This document shows positions 1-8,879 of a stretch of 64,000 nt of DNA, in pieces (position 1 is the stretch's first letter; the number at the start of each line of letters is the position of its first letter). Where the stretch lies: assembly GCF_003852315.1 (NCBI RefSeq), contig NZ_CP027762.1, forward strand, positions 496,001 to 560,000. Direction: 5' to 3'. The translations under genes were made by a program, and so were the position numbers. Below the pieces are notes generated by a model. The model had not been told where the DNA came from. It ran no database searches and was given only the letters and a program-made list of their open reading frames with translations. Origin of the DNA: Pseudomonas sp. LBUM920 (GTDB lineage Bacteria; Pseudomonadota; Gammaproteobacteria; Pseudomonadales; Pseudomonadaceae).

Positions 1-1051
1 GCTTTTGGTCATCGTCTTCAGCCGTGGTCAACCCAAGCCGACGGCGCATCAGGTCCAGGTAATGGGCCTGGTACAGCGGTAGGTAAAGGCCAAGCGCCTC
101 TTTCAAGGCGTCAACGCTGATAAACGGCGTGAGCGCCTGGGCCAGCGCGCTGAGGTTCCACTGCCCAATGGGCACCTGATTGCTGAAGGAATAGCGCCCT
201 TCGTGATCGGAGTGGTTGCAGATGAAGTGCGCGTCAAAGTCATCGAGGAACGCAAACGGCCCGAAGTCGAAGGTGATGCCCAGGATCGACATGTTGTCGG
301 TGTTCATCACGCCGTGACAGAAACCGTAGGCCTGCCATTTGGCGATCATCTCGGCATTGCGCTCGACGATTTCGCGGAACATCGCCAGGTACGGCTCGGG
401 CTGCTCGCGGCACTCGGGGTAGTGCAGGTTCAACACGTGTTCGGCCAGTTCAGCCTGCTGCTCGGGCTTTTTGGTGTAGTAAAAATATTCGAAATGCCCG
501 AAGCGGATATGGCTGTGCGCAAGGCGCAGCACCATGGCGCCGCGCTCCTGTTTCTCGCGCCACACGGGTGTGCTGGAGCCAATCACGCACAAGGCGCGGC
601 TGCTGGGGATGCCCAGCGCATGCAACGCCTCGGAGGCGAGAAACTCACGGATCGAAGAGCGCAGCACCGCGCGGCCGTCGCCCATGCGCGAATAAGGCGT
701 CATCCCGGCGCCTTTGAGGTGCAGGTCCCAGTGTTCGCCGGCCTCGTTGTACACCTCGCCCAGCAGCAGCCCGCGGCCGTCGCCCAGTTGTGGGGTGTAG
801 CCACCAAACTGGTGGCCGGAATAGACCATCGCCCGCGGCTCCGCTTCGGCCCACAGCTTGTGCCCGCTGAACAGCTCGGCAAACACCGGCGTGTCGGCCA
901 CTGCCGGGTCGAGGTCGAGCAGGGCCATGGCGGCATTGCTTGCGACCACAAGGCGCGGCTCGTCGAGCGGCTCAGGCAATACGTGGGTTGAGAACGCGTC
1001 GCCCAGGCGTGCGAAGCGGTTGTCGAAGGTCAGTTCGTCGAGGGCTTTCAC
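1..1051 (-). CDS. selO: Protein adenylyltransferase SelO (YdiU family), 5' part only
   Basis: SelO is a kinase-fold enzyme that transfers AMP from ATP to Ser/Thr/Tyr of target proteins. The window holds about the first 350 codons; the C-terminal end lies beyond base 1. The translation starts MKALDELTFDNRFARLG, typical of Pseudomonas SelO, and contains the glycine-rich GDGRGLLLGE loop, KGAGMTPYSRMGDGRAV, and HGVMNTDNMS with the metal-binding Asn/Asp region. The start is GTG at 1051, with a GGAG ribosome-binding site 7 nt upstream; a nearby ATG at 1058 is out of frame. It lies 48 nt downstream of the mechanosensitive channel gene on the same strand, so cotranscription is likely. The family is certain; the gene is cut by the window edge. 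Confidence 0.93.
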   Translation of the reverse strand, partial: MKALDELTFDNRFARLGDAFSTHVLPEPLDEPRLVVASNAAMALLDLDPAVADTPVFAELFSGHKLWAEAEPRAMVYSGHQFGGYTPQLGDGRGLLLGEVYNEAGEHWDLHLKGAGMTPYSRMGDGRAVLRSSIREFLASEALHALGIPSSRALCVIGSSTPVWREKQERGAMVLRLAHSHIRFGHFEYFYYTKKPEQQAELAEHVLNLHYPECREQPEPYLAMFREIVERNAEMIAKWQAYGFCHGVMNTDNMSILGITFDFGPFAFLDDFDAHFICNHSDHEGRYSFSNQVPIGQWNLSALAQALTPFISVDALKEALGLYLPLYQAHYLDLMRRRLGLTTAEDDDQK

Positions 1052-1060
1052 CGGCCATCT

Positions 1061-1088
1061 CCAGCAGAATGTCCGAGCATTCTGCTGG
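1061..1088 (-). promoter_or_regulatory. Hairpin overlapping the selO ribosome-binding site
   Basis: A perfect 11-bp inverted repeat (CCAGCAGAATG, 1061-1071, against 1078-1088) with a 6-nt loop sits between the channel gene stop and the selO start. On the minus strand the last two G of the stem are the first two bases of the selO GGAG site. There is no T-tract, so an intrinsic terminator is unlikely. It may reduce selO translation or stabilise the upstream message; this is inference. Confidence 0.5.
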
Positions 1089-1099
1089 GGATAGACGCG

Positions 1100-4000
1100 T
1101 TAGTCGAGTTTGCTCGGCGGTGGTTCTTGCACGCCGCCGTCGTTGGCGGGTTTGGCCGGGGTGTCGACTTCCACCAGTTTGTATTCCTGGCCGTGAAGGT
1201 TCTTGAGGTAAACCTCCATCTGGCGGAACGAGATGTTGATGTGGTGGTTCTTGAACTCGCGGTTGATAAAGCGGTTCACCTCGTCGATCACCGGGTTGCG
1301 GTCACCGAGGTCGCGCACGTGCATGCGCAATTCGTGGTCGAGGGTGCTTTCGCCGAAGTTGAGGAAGTACACGTGGGGTTCCGGCTCTTTCAGCACGCGT
1401 GGGTTTTCTCGCGCGGCCTTGAGCAGCAGTTCCTTCACCAGGTCCAGGTCGGAGCCGTAGTCCACACCCAGTTTCAGCGTGACGCGGGTGATGGTGTCGG
1501 TCAGCGACCAGTTGATCAGTTGCCCGGTAATAAACGTCTTGTTCGGGACAATGATGTCTTTGCGGTCAAAGTCGGTAATGGTCGTCGCACGGATGCGGAT
1601 CTTGCTGACGGTGCCCGACAGGTTGCCGATGGTGATGGTGTCGCCGATACGCACCGGGCGTTCGAACAGGATCATGATGCCGGAGATAAAGTTGGCGAAG
1701 ATCTCCTGCATCCCGAAGCCCAACCCCACCGAGAGCGCTGCCACCAGCCATTGCAACTTGTCCCAGCTCACGCCGAGCGTGGACAGGGTGGAGACGAAGC
1801 CGACCCCGGCAATCACATAAGACAGCAAGGTGGTTGTGGCGTAGGCGCTGCCTTGAGCCAGGTCCAGCTTGGACAGCACCAGCACTTCCAGCAAACCCGG
1901 CAAGTTGCGCGCCAGGGCGAAGGTGATGCCGACGATGATCGACGCACCCAGCAAGTCGCCGAAGCTGATCGGCACCATGCTGATGTTGGCGCCGGTGCCG
2001 CTGGTGTACTCGTACAGAGTGATGTTGTCGAGGTAGGAGAACACAGTGATCAGGTCTTTCCACACCCAGTACAGCGCCGCGATAAAGCCGCCGAGCAAGG
2101 CCAGGCGAATCAGGCGCATGGACTGTTCGTTGACCTGTTCGATGTCCAGGGTCGGTTCTTCGATCACCGCTTCGCCATCACCGGCTTCCTTGGCGGCCTG
2201 GCGTTTGGCCAGTGCACGCGCGTAGGCCAGGCGCCGTGCGGCGACGCCGAGGCCGCGCACGAAGGTGGCTTCGATCACCAGCCAGAACATCAGCAGGTAC
2301 AGGGTATTGATCAAGCGGTCGCTGAGTTTGAGCGCGGTGTAGTAATAGCCAAAGCACACCGCCAGAAACAGGGCGACGGGCAGGGCGGTGAACACCAGGC
2401 CCACGGCTTTACGAAACAGTGAAGCTTTCTCGTGGGTCGGGCTGTTCAGCAGCAGGCGGCCCAGCAGCCAGGCCATCAGCGCGTAGCACGTCAGTACCAC
2501 ACCGATGCCCAGCACGTCGTCGGCCAGCGCCTCGGGTTGGTGCTCGGCGATGGCCACTACGGCCACCAATGCCAGCACTACCAGGCCAAGTTTGCGCACC
2601 CAGCCTTGCAGGAATTCAACCTGGGGTTTCTCCCAGCGAAAGTGCAGTTCCGCCACGCCGCCCGGCGCCAGGATGCGGTAGGCGGTGTAGAACACCAGCC
2701 ACGCTTGGGCGATCTGCAGCAGTGCATCGCCAAGGTTGGCGTTTTGCCCGCGGGCGTCGATCTGCAGCGCGTAGCCGCACAGCGCCAGGCCCAGGGACAC
2801 CGGCATCGCCAGCAGGATGTTGATCAGGATGGCCTGCGGCGTGTGCCACTGGCTGTCGCGCTTGAAGTGGCCGATGTCCAGGTGAACCTTGTTCAGGCGC
2901 TGGTACAGCGCTTTACGGCGCCACAACAATGCACCGATCAACAGCAGCAGTGGCAGGAACAACAGCGGGCGCTGGGTCAGGCCGTCGTAGAGTTCGCTGA
3001 CGCTTGAGGCCCACGGCAGGGTGGTGATCTGTTTGTTCAGGTGCGCCGGTACGGTTTCCAGCCACTCGGTGTCCAGCGGCTTGTTGCTGGGGATCCAGAA
3101 CATTTGCTCGTCCAGCGTCGCGCGCAGGGTGGTGGCGGTGCTGAGCAGTTGTTTCTGGTTCAGTTGCAGGGTGATCGATTCGTTCAGCAGTGCACTCAGC
3201 TCACGGCTCAGGCGCTCAAGCAAGTCGCTGCGGGTGATCGCCAACTCCAGCAAGGTGCGGCGCAGTTGCGGCGTCACGTCTTCCGGCGGCTGGTTGGCCA
3301 GCAAGTTATCCACATACGCACTGGGCGAGTTGATCAGCTCACGCTGCTGGTTGATCTCGAACTGGTACAGGCGGATGTTGGCGATATCGTCTGCCAGGTC
3401 GCGGTCGACCGTGAGACGGGGCAGCGCCTGTTTCTGCTTGTAGAGGATCTTGGAGAGCAGCAGGCTGCCCTTGAGCACGTTGATTTGCTCGTCCAGGGCC
3501 GAGTCGCTTTGCGTCACTGCGTCCAGTTGCTGCTTGGTCTTGAGGTTGGTCTGGGTCAACTCGTTGAGGCGGTCGGTACTCTTGAGCAGGTAGTCGGACA
3601 GTTTAAGGTTGGCCGCGCTTTCCGAGGCCAGCAGGCTGCTGCCGCCGGCCTTCTGCGCTTCGATGGACTGTTGGGTCACGGTCTGCTGGGACTGGGCCAG
3701 GCGTTTCTGGTTGATCAGCGTTTGCAGGTCCTGGATTTCCTGCTCCAGGCGGCTGGTTTTCTCGGTTGCCAGGTCGCGCTGGCTATTGCCCAGGTCTTGC
3801 AGTTGGCTGTTGCCGGCCAGTTCCTGGCGGCGCAGTGGAATCAGGGCATTGAGGGCGGCCAGTTCGGCATTCAGTTGGTTGCGCTGGTCGCCGGTGAGGG
3901 TCTTGCCGTTGTCTTTGCCCGCCTTGAGGATCGAGTTGATCTGCTGGATGCGGGTCTGGCTGTTGCTGATTTCGGTCTGAGCGCGTTCGGGACGGGTCTG

Positions 4001-4438
4001 GGCGGCAACGGACATGCTGTTGGCGTCGGCCACGGTTTTTTGCAGATCGCCTTGCTGGGTGGTGCGTTGCACCAGCAACTGCTCAAGCTGCGGCACCGGC
4101 AGGGTGGCGTAGCGCTGCGCCACCGGGATGATTTTGGTGGCCTTGAGCCGTACCAGTTCGCGCTGGTTTTCAGTGGTCTGGCGCGGGGCGTCTTCGAGCT
4201 GGCGCTTGAGGTCGACAAGGCGCTGCTCGTAATCCTGCTTGTTGCCCAGGTAGGTCAGGGTCTGTTGCAGGATGGTTTGCAGCGCCTTCATGTCGGCGTC
4301 AGGCAGCTTGCGGTCGGGCAGTTTGTCCAGGGTTTGCTGGATGGACTCGGCGCTGGGCGGGTCGGCGGCGTAAACGCTGCCGACACAGAGGGTCAGGCCC
4401 AGCAGGGCAGTGGCTAAAAAGGTGCGCAGAGTTGTCAT
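1100..4438 (-). CDS. mscK: Large mechanosensitive ion channel of the MscK/KefA type
   Basis: An inner-membrane tension-gated channel that releases solutes on hypo-osmotic shock. It is 1112 aa, close to E. coli MscK (about 1120). A signal peptide (MTTLRTFLATALLGLTL, cleaved near VYA) is followed by a long periplasmic, Gln-rich coiled-coil region to about residue 480. About ten hydrophobic segments follow, then the MscS core with the pore-helix region GLGFGMQEIFANFISGI and the beta domain ERPVRIGDTITIG. The start chosen at 4438 gives a clean signal peptide; an upstream in-frame ATG would add 55 charged residues. It starts 56 nt after the antiporter stop, so the two probably form an osmotic and K+ adaptation operon that continues into selo. 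The family is sure; MscK versus another large MscS paralogue is less so. Confidence 0.88.
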   Translation of the reverse strand: MTTLRTFLATALLGLTLCVGSVYAADPPSAESIQQTLDKLPDRKLPDADMKALQTILQQTLTYLGNKQDYEQRLVDLKRQLEDAPRQTTENQRELVRLKATKIIPVAQRYATLPVPQLEQLLVQRTTQQGDLQKTVADANSMSVAAQTRPERAQTEISNSQTRIQQINSILKAGKDNGKTLTGDQRNQLNAELAALNALIPLRRQELAGNSQLQDLGNSQRDLATEKTSRLEQEIQDLQTLINQKRLAQSQQTVTQQSIEAQKAGGSSLLASESAANLKLSDYLLKSTDRLNELTQTNLKTKQQLDAVTQSDSALDEQINVLKGSLLLSKILYKQKQALPRLTVDRDLADDIANIRLYQFEINQQRELINSPSAYVDNLLANQPPEDVTPQLRRTLLELAITRSDLLERLSRELSALLNESITLQLNQKQLLSTATTLRATLDEQMFWIPSNKPLDTEWLETVPAHLNKQITTLPWASSVSELYDGLTQRPLLFLPLLLLIGALLWRRKALYQRLNKVHLDIGHFKRDSQWHTPQAILINILLAMPVSLGLALCGYALQIDARGQNANLGDALLQIAQAWLVFYTAYRILAPGGVAELHFRWEKPQVEFLQGWVRKLGLVVLALVAVVAIAEHQPEALADDVLGIGVVLTCYALMAWLLGRLLLNSPTHEKASLFRKAVGLVFTALPVALFLAVCFGYYYTALKLSDRLINTLYLLMFWLVIEATFVRGLGVAARRLAYARALAKRQAAKEAGDGEAVIEEPTLDIEQVNEQSMRLIRLALLGGFIAALYWVWKDLITVFSYLDNITLYEYTSGTGANISMVPISFGDLLGASIIVGITFALARNLPGLLEVLVLSKLDLAQGSAYATTTLLSYVIAGVGFVSTLSTLGVSWDKLQWLVAALSVGLGFGMQEIFANFISGIMILFERPVRIGDTITIGNLSGTVSKIRIRATTITDFDRKDIIVPNKTFITGQLINWSLTDTITRVTLKLGVDYGSDLDLVKELLLKAARENPRVLKEPEPHVYFLNFGESTLDHELRMHVRDLGDRNPVIDEVNRFINREFKNHHINISFRQMEVYLKNLHGQEYKLVEVDTPAKPANDGGVQEPPPSKLD

Positions 4439-4494
4439 GGATACCGGTCGAGCAAGGTAAAAAAGGTGGGGGCGTGGCGCCGTAGCCCCGCAGT

Positions 4495-6237
4495 TTAGAG
4501 GAAGAGTCCAGGGCCTGGACGACTTCCTTCGGGGAATTTGACGCCGACTTTTCCGATTCTGTTCCCGTCCATGACCGCGACGGTCCACAACGTGTTGTTC
4601 CATTCCACTTGGTCGCCTACCACTGGCGCGCCGCCGACCTTCTGGGTAATGAAGCGGCTCAGTGGCATATCCGGGTCGATGCCTTCGAGCTTGAGGCCGT
4701 ACAGGGCCGACACCGCACCCAGCTGGGCGTCGCCTTCGAGAACGAAGTCGCCGAAGAAACGCAGGTCGAGGCCACGTTGCGGCGCCTGGCTGAACAATTT
4801 GCCGAGGGCCGGCAGGTTGTGTTCGTGGCCGATCACGCAGAGCAGATCGTCGACTTCCAGCACCGTACTACCCGACGGATGGAGCAGTTGCTGGCCACGG
4901 AACAACGCGGCGATCCGCGTGCCCTCGGGCATTTTCAGTTCGCGCAGGGCTGCGCCAATGCACCATTTTTCCGCGCCCAGACGGTAAACGAACAGCTCCC
5001 ACTCGCTGGTGACGTGCACTTCCAGGGCCGCGCGGGAAATCGGCGCGGGGTCCGGCGGTACGGTGACTTTGAGCAGTTTGGCCACCCATGGCAGGCTGGT
5101 GCCCTGCACCAGCAGCGAGACCAGCACGATAAAGAACGCGAGGTTGAAGTACAGCTGCGCGTGAGGCAGGCCGGCCATCAGCGGGAACACCGCCAGAATG
5201 ATCGGTACCGCACCGCGCAGGCCGACCCAGGCGATAAAGGCTTTTTCGCGCCCGTGGAACGCCTTGAACGGCAGCAGGCCGACCATGACTGACAGCGGCC
5301 GTGCAAACAGGATCATCCACAGCGCCAGGCCCAGTGCCGGCAGGGCGATGGGCAGCAAGTCATGCGGCGTGACCAGCAGGCCCAGCACCAGGAACATGCC
5401 GATCTGCGCCAGCCAGGCCATGCCGTCGAGCATATGCAAAATGCCATGACGGCTGCGCACCGGGCGGTTGCCAATCACCAGGCCGCACAGGTACACCGCG
5501 AGGAAGCCGCTGCCGTGCAAGGCGTTGGTCAGGGCGAACACCACCAGGCCACCGGCGATCACCAGGATCGGGTACAAGCCAGTGGCCAGGTTGATGCGGT
5601 TGACCATCTGCAGCATCAGCCAGCCGCCGCCCAGGCCGACGATGCCGCCGATGCCGAATTCGCGGATCAGGTGGGTCAGCAAGCTCCAGTGCAGGCCGGT
5701 CTGGCCGCTGGCAAGCATGTCGATCAGGGTAACGGTGAGGAACACCGCCATTGGGTCGTTACTGCCGGATTCGATTTCAAGACTGGCGGTAACCCGCTCA
5801 TTCAGGCCTTTGCCGCCGAGCAGCGAGAACACAGCCGCAGCATCCGTGGAGCCGACGATGGCGCCGATCAGCAAGCCTTGAATGATATTGAGGTCGAACA
5901 GCCAGGCTGCGGCCATGCCGGTGAGGCCGGTGGTGATCAACACCCCCACCGTGGCCAGCGACAACGCCGGCCAGAGTGCCACGCGAAAACTCGCCACCCG
6001 TGTGCGCAAGCCGCCGTCGAGCAGGATCACTGCCAAGGCAAGGTTGCCCACCAGGTAGGCGGTCGGGTAATTGTCGAAGATGATGCCGCCGCCATCGACG
6101 CCGGCGATCATGCCCACGGCCAGGATGATCACCAGAATCGGGATACCCAGGCGGGACGAAAGAGAACTCACCAGAATGCTCGCACCCACCAGCAACGCGC
6201 CGATCAAGAACAGGCTGTTGATGGTCGTCGCATTCAA
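4495..6237 (-). CDS. nhaP2: K+/H+ antiporter, NhaP2/CvrA type
   Basis: A CPA1-type cation/proton antiporter expected to export K+ in exchange for H+. It is 580 aa: about twelve membrane segments to residue ~390 (NSLFLIGALLVGASILVSSL at the N-terminus; ESGSNDPMAVFLTV carries the conserved ND motif), then a cytosolic TrkA-C-like and CorC-like tail (YRLGAEKWCIGAALRELKMP onward). The start is TTG at 6237, chosen because a GGAG site lies 8 nt upstream and the protein then begins LNATTINSLF as in the family. The ATG at 6330 would add 31 non-family residues. First gene of the antiporter-mscK-selO series. Confidence 0.88.
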   Translation of the reverse strand: MNATTINSLFLIGALLVGASILVSSLSSRLGIPILVIILAVGMIAGVDGGGIIFDNYPTAYLVGNLALAVILLDGGLRTRVASFRVALWPALSLATVGVLITTGLTGMAAAWLFDLNIIQGLLIGAIVGSTDAAAVFSLLGGKGLNERVTASLEIESGSNDPMAVFLTVTLIDMLASGQTGLHWSLLTHLIREFGIGGIVGLGGGWLMLQMVNRINLATGLYPILVIAGGLVVFALTNALHGSGFLAVYLCGLVIGNRPVRSRHGILHMLDGMAWLAQIGMFLVLGLLVTPHDLLPIALPALGLALWMILFARPLSVMVGLLPFKAFHGREKAFIAWVGLRGAVPIILAVFPLMAGLPHAQLYFNLAFFIVLVSLLVQGTSLPWVAKLLKVTVPPDPAPISRAALEVHVTSEWELFVYRLGAEKWCIGAALRELKMPEGTRIAALFRGQQLLHPSGSTVLEVDDLLCVIGHEHNLPALGKLFSQAPQRGLDLRFFGDFVLEGDAQLGAVSALYGLKLEGIDPDMPLSRFITQKVGGAPVVGDQVEWNNTLWTVAVMDGNRIGKVGVKFPEGSRPGPGLFL

Positions 6238-6360
6238 AGGCAGTACTCCAGAACGGGGAAGACAGGGCGCAAACTGACCATGCAGTCTGCGTGCCAGCGA
6301 TTCTAACCTGTTGAATTGCTGTGCTGTCAAAAAGCTTTTGCCGGCCTACATCAATCCAAT

Positions 6361-6445
6361 GTGGGAGCTGGCTTGCCTGCGATGCAGGCAACTCGGTGGG
6401 TCAGGTTCACCGAGGAGATGCTATCGCAGGCAAGCCAGCTCCCAC
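6361..6445. repeat. REPIN: inverted pair of REP sequences, TGCC class
   Basis: Two arms of 23 bases (6361-6383 and 6423-6445) are perfect reverse complements: GTGGGAGCTGGCTTGCC... against ...GGCAAGCCAGCTCCCAC. They are separated by about 39 bases. It lies between the antiporter gene and the chemotaxis receptor gene and matches the element at 10797-10883. Confidence 0.9.
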
Positions 6446-6455
6446 AGGAATCGAC

Positions 6456-8081
6456 TTACAGCCTGAAGCGCCCCACCATCCCATTCAAATCCACCGCCAG
6501 GCGCGACAACTCACTACTCGCCGCACTGGTCTGGCTGGCACCGGTGGCTGACTGCACCGACAGATCACGAATGTTCACCAGGTTGCGGTCCACTTCCCGC
6601 GCCACCTGCGCCTGCTCTTCTGCCGCGCTGGCGATCACCAGGTTGCGTTCGTTGATCTCGACAATCGCGGTGTTGATGGTATCCAGCGACAGGCCCGCGC
6701 CTTTGGCGATGTTGAGTGTCGACTCCGCGCGTTCGGTGCTGTTACGCATCGAATCCACTGCGTGTTCGGTGCCGGCCTGAATGCTGCCAATCATCCGCTC
6801 GATCTCGCTGGTCGACTGCTGGGTGCGATGGGCCAGAGCGCGCACTTCATCAGCCACCACAGCAAACCCGCGACCGGCTTCACCGGCGCGTGCGGCTTCA
6901 ATTGCGGCGTTCAGCGCCAGCAGGTTGGTCTGGTCGGCCAGGCCGCGAATCACGTCCAGCACCTTGCCGATGTCACGCGATTCATTGGCCAGGTCGCCAA
7001 TCAGTGTGGCGGTGGCCTGTACGTCACCGCTCATGCGCTCGATGGCGCTGACGGTTTCCTGCACCAGGTCACGGCCGTCACCCGCTGACGTGGTGGCATT
7101 GCGCGAGGCCTCGGAGGTGCTGACCGCATTGCGCGCCACCTCTTCGACGGCGCTGGTCATCTCGTTGACGGCGGTGGCGGCTTGTTCGATTTCGTTGTTT
7201 TGCTGGGTCAGACCGCGGGCGCTTTCGTCGGTGACGGCATTCAGCTCCTCGGCGGCGGAGGCCAGCTGCGTGGCGGAACCGGCGATGCGTTGCAGCGTGT
7301 CGCGCAATTTTTCCTGCATCTTGGCCATGGCGGCCAGCAGGCGGCCGGCTTCGTCGTTGCCGTCGACCTTGATCGGGCGCGTGAGGTTGCCTTCGGCGAC
7401 TTCTTCGGCCGCTTCCAGTGCCTGGGCGATTGGCAGGGTGATGCTGCGGGTCAGCAGCCACGCAAACAGCAGGGTCAGCGCCGTAGCAATGATCAGCAGG
7501 CCCACCACCAGGTCAAAGGCCATGTCGTATTGGTCTTTGGCTTGCTGATTGGTGGCATTGGCCATCTTGTTGTTGATGTCCAGCAGGCGCGTCAGCACCG
7601 CGTTGACTTGCTCGGAGTTGCTCAGCAATTCGGTGTTGAGCAAGTTGCGCAGGTCGTCGATCTGGTTGGCGCGAGACAAACTCTTCATGCGCTCTTCGAT
7701 CTGGCGGTACTGACCGAGCAAGCGCACGTATTCGTCGTAGGTCGAGCGTTCTTCGCCACTCTCGATGAGTTTTTCGTAGACGCTCTGGGCGGTGCGGATC
7801 TGCTGGTTGCGCAGTTCAAAGGCTTCCAGGGTCTTTTGCTGCACGTCTGGCTCACGGTTGGTCAGCAAGCGATACGACAACACCCGCAGGCGCAGGGTCA
7901 GCTGGGTGAACTCGTCGAGAGCGCGAATGCTCGGTACGCTGGACAGTGTGATGTCTTCGGTGGCAGCACGGATCTTGCTCATTTGGTTCAAGGCGAACAC
8001 ACCGAGAAACAACATGAGCGCACCAATAAACGCGAAGCCAAGAAAGGCGCGCGGCGCGATATTCATATTACGAAGAGACAT
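6456..8081 (-). CDS. Methyl-accepting chemotaxis protein with four-helix-bundle sensor
   Basis: A transmembrane chemoreceptor, 541 aa. An N-terminal membrane helix (residues ~10-30, APRAFLGFAFIGALMLFLGV) is followed by a periplasmic, mostly helical domain of the 4HB_MCP type (~35-190) and a second membrane helix (VVGLLIIATALTLLFAWLLT). A HAMP linker comes next, then the cytoplasmic signalling domain with the hallmark hairpin tip LADQTNLLALNAAIEAARAG. There is no C-terminal CheR-binding pentapeptide; it ends MVGRFRL. The start at 8081 has AGGA 8 nt upstream; a longer in-frame ATG at 8135 adds only polar residues. The ligand cannot be told from the sequence. It is a single gene flanked by a REPIN. 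Confidence 0.92.
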   Translation of the reverse strand: MSLRNMNIAPRAFLGFAFIGALMLFLGVFALNQMSKIRAATEDITLSSVPSIRALDEFTQLTLRLRVLSYRLLTNREPDVQQKTLEAFELRNQQIRTAQSVYEKLIESGEERSTYDEYVRLLGQYRQIEERMKSLSRANQIDDLRNLLNTELLSNSEQVNAVLTRLLDINNKMANATNQQAKDQYDMAFDLVVGLLIIATALTLLFAWLLTRSITLPIAQALEAAEEVAEGNLTRPIKVDGNDEAGRLLAAMAKMQEKLRDTLQRIAGSATQLASAAEELNAVTDESARGLTQQNNEIEQAATAVNEMTSAVEEVARNAVSTSEASRNATTSAGDGRDLVQETVSAIERMSGDVQATATLIGDLANESRDIGKVLDVIRGLADQTNLLALNAAIEAARAGEAGRGFAVVADEVRALAHRTQQSTSEIERMIGSIQAGTEHAVDSMRNSTERAESTLNIAKGAGLSLDTINTAIVEINERNLVIASAAEEQAQVAREVDRNLVNIRDLSVQSATGASQTSAASSELSRLAVDLNGMVGRFRL

Positions 8082-8358
8082 GCTGAAGTCCTGGGGAGAA
8101 GCGCGATCCGTGCGGCCATGAGACGGGGTGTGCATCAGCTATCGGCCATGCGACTAAAGTCTTAAGGGGGCGCGCGCTTTTGTCGCATCAGACGAGGGGT
8201 TGGGCGGATTCAGGAACCAGATGGGGTAAATGCAGTCACTAAGGCTCGAAAGTGCGGCCCGGCCCTTAAATATCGGGCTGCGCGCCTGGGATAACCCTGG
8301 CATCCGAGGTGAATTTTCTTTATCGTCACCGCCCTTTGAAAAAGCCCGAGAAATCAAA

Positions 8359-8589
8359 ATGTTAGAAGCATCCCTCAGCCAACTCGAACAACTGGTCAGC
8401 GACCTGGTACAGCAAAATCAGGACCTACTGGGCAGCAACGAATCCCTCAAGGCCGAACTGGCCCGCGCCAAGGATGAAAACGACAGCCTGCAACTGAACC
8501 TGATGGAACAGGAAGAAAAGCACGGCGCAACCGCCGCGCGCATCCAGGCCCTGGTTGAGCGTGTGAGCGCAGGTCCTGTCGGCGCATGA
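8359..8589 (+). CDS. Small coiled-coil protein, ZapB-like/TIGR02449-like
   Basis: 76 aa, predicted to be almost entirely coiled coil (SQLEQLVSDLVQQNQDLLGS, then heptads to about residue 70), as in the short proteins encoded beside zapA in Pseudomonas. Its stop overlaps the start of the next gene by 4 nt (ATGA at 8586), implying translational coupling with the ZapA paralogue. The start at 8359 is chosen because the coiled coil begins there; the upstream in-frame ATG at 8230 would add 43 low-complexity residues. A role in Z-ring organisation is inferred from the pairing only. Confidence 0.72.
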   Translation: MLEASLSQLEQLVSDLVQQNQDLLGSNESLKAELARAKDENDSLQLNLMEQEEKHGATAARIQALVERVSAGPVGA

Positions 8590-8879
8590 ATGAAGGCATA
8601 AAGGTCGTTTCGATTCTCGGAGAGGATTACTCGATCAAGGCGCCGGACGGGGAAGATCAAACCCTGATGCACGCCGTGACCATGCTCAAGGCCTCCCTGG
8701 CCACCACCAAGAAAAAGTACCCGACGTTAATCGGTGACAAATTATTGGTACTGGCTGCGCTGAACCTGTGCGCCGAGCAGATCGAAATGCAAAAGCACCA
8801 CCAGCAGGAACTCGACCGTTACCAAGAGCAAGTCAGCGCCACGGTCGAAGTGATTTCCAAGGCGATCGGAACGCCTTAG
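8586..8879 (+). CDS. ZapA-family cell division protein (divergent paralogue)
   Basis: 97 aa. ZapA proteins bind and bundle FtsZ at mid-cell. The fold is recognisable: an N-terminal strand region (KVVSILGEDYSIKAPDGE), a helix with ADRV-like GDKLLVLAALNLCAEQ (~55-72), and a C-terminal coiled coil. From memory, the usual Pseudomonas zapA sits next to 6S RNA and 5-formyl-THF cyclo-ligase, and its sequence is quite different. This copy sits between a chemoreceptor and an acyl-CoA dehydrogenase, so it is probably a second ZapA. Its TAG stop (8877-8879) overlaps the convergent dehydrogenase stop. Confidence 0.72.
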   Translation: MNEGIKVVSILGEDYSIKAPDGEDQTLMHAVTMLKASLATTKKKYPTLIGDKLLVLAALNLCAEQIEMQKHHQQELDRYQEQVSATVEVISKAIGTP

